From positions 868,001-932,000 of the forward strand of contig NZ_JBHRTF010000004.1 of the NCBI RefSeq assembly GCF_042646205.1: DNA of 64,000 nucleotides. The letters run 5' to 3'. The translations under genes were made by a program, and so were the position numbers. Positions 60,166-64,000 of the stretch are shown one piece after another. The stretch's first letter is position 1, and every line of letters begins with the position of its first letter. Source of the DNA: Cellvibrio fontiphilus_A. Its GTDB lineage: Bacteria > Pseudomonadota > Gammaproteobacteria > Pseudomonadales > Cellvibrionaceae. Under the pieces are notes generated by a model, which was not told where the DNA came from, did no database searches, and saw only the letters and a list, made by a program, of their open reading frames with translations.

Positions 60166-61509
60166 TCATTTGGGGATCTGGGCCAGTACTGGCAGGCCCA
60201 GCAGCTGTTCCAGGTCCGATGCGGTGCGAACCCGCTGATCCAGCCATTCCCAGCCCAGCGCCAGGGCAATCCCGCAGAGCACACCGGCTATGCCAGCCAG
60301 CAGTAAAATCAGCGTGGGTTTGGGTGAGGTGGGTTTGGTGGGCACCAGGGCGCTGTTGAGCACCGCCACATCGGTAGCGGCAATTTGGCTCTCCAGGCGG
60401 GTTTGTATGGAACGGGCGAGGGCGGCGTCATAGGCCGCTTGGGCATTGTCTGCCTCCTGTTGCAGCAGGCTCAGTTGATTGCGTGTGCGGCTCAGTTGTA
60501 GCACCAGTTCCTTTTGCTGATTCAACTCGGCTTTTAACTGCTCGGCGCGTGTCTCGGACAGCTCCACCGAGGATTGCAGGCTGCCGCTAATTAGTTGGAG
60601 CATGCGGTCCATCTGCTGCTGTAGCGCCACCACTTCGCTTTTTGCCTGCCGGTATTGAGGGTGGTTTTCCCCCACTTGCGTGGCCAACTCATTTAATCGC
60701 ACCTGGGCCTGCGCCAGGTCGGTGGTCAGTTTTTGCACCTGTGGATTATCCAGGGCGCGGATTTCCAACTGGCCTTTTTTGCTGTTGGCGATCAAATCGC
60801 TGCGGCTCTGGGAATTGAGGCGCTCGTTCTGCACTGCCATCAGCATGGATGAAAGTTCGGCCAGCTTGTTGGCCTCAAGGTCAAGGCGATCCGAGGAGGC
60901 CAAAATACCGTGCTCCTCCTGATAGCTGGAGAGTGCGTCTTGTTTTTCAATCAGCTCTTGCCTGAGTCCAAGGAGTTGTTGGTTGTACCACTGGCTGGTC
61001 TGTTTGGCGGGTTCGATACGCAACTCAAGGTTGGTGTACACATAGGCCTCGGCGAAGGCGTCGGCGATTTGCGCTGCCAGGGCTGGATCCTGCGCTTTAA
61101 AGGCAATGTTCAACACGCTGCTCTCGCGCCTTGGCACTACCATCAACCCCTGCGCGAGAAAGCCCAGCATACGGCGCCGGTCTGCATCTGCCTGACCTGT
61201 AAGTTTTGCGGCTTTGATCATGGCCGGTGATTCGCCCAGGTTCAGTTGGTCAATCACCTTGCCTGCGACATTGCGGCTGCGAATGATGTCGCTCTGGGTC
61301 GCCAGATAAGCGCCAGTCATCCGGGCGGGCTGCAATTGGCCACTAATCGGATCAAAGCCGCGGCTGTCGACCAGCAGGTCAATCGCTGCGGTATAGGACT
61401 TGGGGGTGAGCAAAATCAGGCTGATGCCCGCGACAAGAGCCAGCGCAACACTGGCCAGAATGGCCCAGCGGCGCGCGAATAAAATACTGATCAGGGTGTT
61501 GAGGTTCAT
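60166..61509 (-). CDS. Polysaccharide chain-length determinant, Wzc/GumC-like (EpsF)
   Basis: Inner-membrane polysaccharide co-polymerase. Two transmembrane helices flank a long periplasmic region (about residues 15-35 and 405-425). The N-terminal Wzz domain has TPKSYTAAIDLLVDSRG near 35. The centre (about 170-390) is coiled coil rich in Gln, Glu and Leu, and the second helix is preceded by ALVPTKPTSPKP, the usual proline-rich turn. The short C-terminal cytoplasmic tail has no kinase domain; the kinase-like domain is the separate next gene. GGAG lies 7 bases before the ATG. Confidence 0.9.
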   Translation of the reverse strand: MNLNTLISILFARRWAILASVALALVAGISLILLTPKSYTAAIDLLVDSRGFDPISGQLQPARMTGAYLATQSDIIRSRNVAGKVIDQLNLGESPAMIKAAKLTGQADADRRRMLGFLAQGLMVVPRRESSVLNIAFKAQDPALAAQIADAFAEAYVYTNLELRIEPAKQTSQWYNQQLLGLRQELIEKQDALSSYQEEHGILASSDRLDLEANKLAELSSMLMAVQNERLNSQSRSDLIANSKKGQLEIRALDNPQVQKLTTDLAQAQVRLNELATQVGENHPQYRQAKSEVVALQQQMDRMLQLISGSLQSSVELSETRAEQLKAELNQQKELVLQLSRTRNQLSLLQQEADNAQAAYDAALARSIQTRLESQIAATDVAVLNSALVPTKPTSPKPTLILLLAGIAGVLCGIALALGWEWLDQRVRTASDLEQLLGLPVLAQIPK

Positions 61510-61572
61510 CGCTTAGCTCCTGTTGCCCAGCTCCTGGTTTTGATTGGTGGGCCTTGTCACTTGCCGGCCACC

Positions 61573-62430
61573 TTAAAAAAGGCTCTCCCGCACTACCAGA
61601 ACATCGCCGTCCATCACCGGATCATCAGGTTTTGCGATCAGCTCTTTGACCGAACCCTCTGCGGCCTGACGAAAGACCTTGACTTTGCTGTCGCTGGCGC
61701 GCGCAGTGGGGCCGCCACCGGCACTGAGTGCCTGACGAATAGTTAAGGGGCGATCCAGCGGGAACATGCCGGGCGAGTGAACCTCGCCGTTAATGTAGAA
61801 GCGCCCGGCGTTGGGCACATAAATGGTGTCGCCGTCACGCAGCCAAACAGTTGCCTGCTGTTCAGCCGCATGGTTCAGCATTTGCTGCAAATCGTATTCG
61901 GTTCGCTCCATGCGACCATTGGCCAACGTGCGGGTAAGGATTAATCGCTCGCTGCCGGTGGGTGCAATGCCGCCGGCAGCGGCCAGCGCCTGGGTGAGGC
62001 TGGTTGGGCCTTCCAGTACCAGTTTCCCCGGGTTGTTTACCCGGCCAAGGATGGCAACCACCTGGCTGCGATACCTGGTAACCAGAAGGTTGACTTGCGC
62101 GTTTTTGAGAAAGTTGCCGGCTTCATAGCGCCCGGCAATCATTTGGGCGGCTTCAGCGCTGTTTTTACCGGCGATCATCACACTGCCTAGCAGCGGTATC
62201 TGGACTGTGCCTTGGGGGCTAACCTGGGCTTCGGTGGTTAACTCTTGTTGGCCAAATACATTAATGCGAACTTCATCGCCGCTTCCTATCAAGTAGCTGC
62301 GGGGAGCTGGTGAACTAGTGGCTTGTGCTGCCCAGCTGCTGCAGCTGGTAAGCAGGAACAGAAGGGCCACAAGCTGCTGCAACCGGGCAGGCAACTGCCG
62401 GTAAATGCGAGGGGGATAACAACCAGTCAT
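61573..62430 (-). CDS. Polysaccharide export protein, Wza/GumB-like (EpsE)
   Basis: Outer-membrane exporter component, 285 residues. The signal region has LLFLLTSCSS, a likely lipobox, near residue 28. The polysaccharide export domain starts with YLIGSGDEVRINVFGQQELT and VSPQGTVQIPLLG (about 46-80), followed by SLBB repeats (AILGRVNNPGKLVLEG and YINGEVHSPGMFPLD). It is somewhat longer than GumB of Xanthomonas because of the second SLBB. It is the first gene of the operon, with a 421-bp gap before glyA that must hold the promoter. Confidence 0.92.
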   Translation of the reverse strand: MTGCYPPRIYRQLPARLQQLVALLFLLTSCSSWAAQATSSPAPRSYLIGSGDEVRINVFGQQELTTEAQVSPQGTVQIPLLGSVMIAGKNSAEAAQMIAGRYEAGNFLKNAQVNLLVTRYRSQVVAILGRVNNPGKLVLEGPTSLTQALAAAGGIAPTGSERLILTRTLANGRMERTEYDLQQMLNHAAEQQATVWLRDGDTIYVPNAGRFYINGEVHSPGMFPLDRPLTIRQALSAGGGPTARASDSKVKVFRQAAEGSVKELIAKPDDPVMDGDVLVVRESLF

Positions 62431-62851
62431 GCTTTGCTGTCCTTAATGAACTATCCCCTGAACTTCAGGGAAAACGAATTGCTTCCTGCTGTGCTGCAAA
62501 AGCGAGGCCTATTTTTTCGATTCTTGTTAAAAATTCATAGAACTGCGGGCTTAGGCCGATTTTTGTGTTTTTTGGCGACAGCTTGGCGTCATTTATTGAG
62601 TTTTTGCTGCTCTTTATCAGCAGCTTGGCAATGGAATTGGCAGGCCAATCTTACTTTGGAGGGGCTTTTTCGGGGCGTTTCTGCAGCTTTGGGGTGAACT
62701 GGTGCAAAAATTACATGAAGCCATTTCATGCGCGGCATGAGTTTTTTGCGTAGAAGCTATTTAGGGGCTTGGTGTACAATGCGCGCCTCCCTTTTTTACC
62801 TTCCCACTCACACCCTAGCCATTTGGCGTGCGGTTAACTCAGGAACTATCT
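62431..62851. promoter_or_regulatory. Divergent intergenic region between the exopolysaccharide operon and glyA
   Basis: No convincing gene is seen. A 15-bp palindrome CCCTGAACTTCAGGG (62456-62470) lies 26 bp before the wza start and is a candidate operator. A hairpin-forming pair GCTGCT/AGCAGC lies near 62600-62630, and CATGAA-N5-TTCATG lies at 62715-62731. For glyA a -10 TACAAT (62775-62780) has only a weak -35 17 bp upstream (TAGAAG, 62752-62757). No clear sigma-70 promoter was found for the leftward operon. Confidence 0.45.
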
Positions 62852-64000
62852 ATGTTTGATAAAAACCAAACTATTGCTTCTTTCGATCCCGAAATTTGGG
62901 CTTCTATCCAGAGCGAAGGTCAACGCCAGGAAGAACACATCGAGTTGATCGCCTCTGAAAACTACACCAGCCCAATGGTGATGGCAGCCCAAGGCACCAA
63001 ATTGACCAACAAGTATGCCGAAGGTTACCCGGGTAAGCGCTACTACGGCGGTTGTGAATATGTTGATACCACCGAAGCCCTGGCAATCGCCCGTGCAAAA
63101 GAGCTGTTCGGCGCCGACTATGCCAACGTGCAACCTCACTCTGGCTCCCAAGCCAACTCTGCAGTTTATGCCGCACTTTGCGCACCGGGCGATACCGTTC
63201 TGGGTATGAGCCTGGCGCACGGCGGTCACCTGACCCACGGTGCTAAAGTGAACTTCTCTGGCAAGGTTTACAACGCCGTACAGTACGGTTTGAACCCCGA
63301 AACCGGTTTGGTTGATTACGATGAAGTAGAGCGTTTGGCGTTGGAGCACAAGCCAAAAATGATCGTTGCCGGTTTCTCTGCTTATTCACAAGTGTTGGAT
63401 TGGCAGCGCTTCCGCGATATCGCCGACAAAGTAGGTGCCTACCTGTTTGTGGATATGGCCCACGTTGCTGGTTTGGTGGCTGCCGGTGTTTACCCCAACC
63501 CGGTACAAATCGCTGACGTAACTACCTCCACCACCCACAAAACCCTGCGTGGCCCTCGCGGCGGTATCATCCTGGCCAAGGCCAACGAAGAGATTGAGAA
63601 AAAACTCAATTCAGCGGTATTCCCCGGCGGTCAGGGCGGCCCTTTGATGCACGTTATTGCTGCCAAGGCAGTAAGCTTTAAAGAAGCCATGACACCAGAA
63701 TACAAAGCCTACCAACAACAAGTGGTAGTTAACGCTAAAGCCATGGCAGCAACTTTCCTGTCACGCGGCATTAAAATTGTGTCTGGCGGTACTGAGAACC
63801 ACTTGATGTTGGTTGACCTGATCGGCAAATCTTACAGCGGTAAAGACGCCGATGAAGCCTTGGGCAAAGCGCATATCACCGTCAACAAAAATGCCGTGCC
63901 TAACGACCCACGTTCACCCTTTGTGACTTCCGGTATTCGCGTAGGCACCCCTGCTATCACTACCCGCGGTTTCAAAGAAGCTGAATGCGTGCAATTGACC
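62852..64000 (+). CDS. glyA: Serine hydroxymethyltransferase, 5' part
   Basis: Interconverts serine and glycine with tetrahydrofolate, the main source of one-carbon units. 383 codons are visible, in frame to the window edge, out of about 420. The substrate-binding IELIASENYTSP is near residue 35, the NKYAEGYPGKRYYGGCEYVD block near 55, and the PLP lysine is in TTSTTHKTLRGPRGG near residue 230. The ATG at 62852 has AGGA 7 bases upstream. The missing end is beyond the window, not a truncation. Confidence 0.97.
   Translation, partial: MFDKNQTIASFDPEIWASIQSEGQRQEEHIELIASENYTSPMVMAAQGTKLTNKYAEGYPGKRYYGGCEYVDTTEALAIARAKELFGADYANVQPHSGSQANSAVYAALCAPGDTVLGMSLAHGGHLTHGAKVNFSGKVYNAVQYGLNPETGLVDYDEVERLALEHKPKMIVAGFSAYSQVLDWQRFRDIADKVGAYLFVDMAHVAGLVAAGVYPNPVQIADVTTSTTHKTLRGPRGGIILAKANEEIEKKLNSAVFPGGQGGPLMHVIAAKAVSFKEAMTPEYKAYQQQVVVNAKAMAATFLSRGIKIVSGGTENHLMLVDLIGKSYSGKDADEALGKAHITVNKNAVPNDPRSPFVTSGIRVGTPAITTRGFKEAECVQLT

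Noticed and set aside
62565..62753. A 62-codon hydrophobic open frame between wza and glyA
   Set aside because: It has no ribosome binding site, an odd composition, and lies where promoters are expected.
62431..62851. Glycine riboswitch or other leader RNA before glyA
   Set aside because: None of the conserved glycine aptamer core sequences was recognisable; only simple hairpins were seen. A covariance-model search would decide.
1..64000. CRISPR arrays, tRNA or rRNA genes, insertion sequences, prophage or integrase genes
   Set aside because: None were seen in a reading of the gaps and coding regions on both strands; the few repeats are short and local.

Overview
The window looks like a chromosomal segment from a Cellvibrio-like gammaproteobacterium, which is an inference. 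The reasons are the balanced base composition, the gene families (pstSCAB-phoU with oversized PstC and PstA, minCDE, DinB with a LexA box, oadGAB, DUF1456, DUF1415, DUF3300) and the plant-polysaccharide genes (GH51, GH5, uxaC, Na+/sugar symporter, aldose oxidation). No rRNA, tRNA, CRISPR array, prophage or insertion sequence was seen.

Layout. 1-7.0 kb: phosphate uptake, pstS then pstC-pstA-pstB-phoU, each part behind its own array of 11-bp-spaced Pho-box repeats. 7.1-17.7 kb: sugar and uronate use, with a GntR/FCD regulator, an SDR dehydrogenase, an SSS symporter, an SMP-30 lactonase, an AEC carrier, glucuronate isomerase and a secreted GH51 arabinofuranosidase; a pentapeptide-repeat protein and an SOS-controlled dinB sit inside. 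17.9-24.2 kb: cysteine synthase, a three-gene efflux ABC system, and a DUF350-DUF1190-glutathionylspermidine synthase-like operon. 24.4-29.4 kb: the Na+-pumping oxaloacetate decarboxylase oadGAB followed by a Na+/phosphate symporter. 29.6-32.0 kb: a decayed solute-binding protein gene coupled to a diguanylate cyclase gene that is split by a frameshift. 32.0-46.7 kb: mostly housekeeping or poorly characterised genes, including minCDE, an M50 protease, CvfB, an exonuclease, YceI, a HerA-like ATPase and a diheme cytochrome c.

47.0-62.4 kb is the most distinctive region, an exopolysaccharide locus. Eleven minus-strand genes, most with 1-11 bp overlaps, encode Wza, Wzc, a kinase-like protein, Wzy, GumH-like GT4, a GH5 endoglucanase, GumK-like GT70, GumM-like GT26, GumI-like GT94, another GT4 and a Wzx flippase. 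They converge on a plus-strand pair encoding a GumD/WcaJ-type initiating transferase and an outer-membrane barrel. By recalled family resemblance, every transferase needed for the xanthan pentasaccharide is present. The acyl- and pyruvyl-transferases of the Xanthomonas gum operon are absent, and a cellulase-family enzyme is built into the operon. The kinase-like protein carries an apparent c-di-GMP-binding MshEN domain in front of a P-loop domain that has lost its catalytic motifs. The window ends inside glyA.

Start codons were moved inward where a Shine-Dalgarno site, a signal peptide, a regulatory site or family alignment argued for it. Gene names rest on sequence recognition only; no database search was run.
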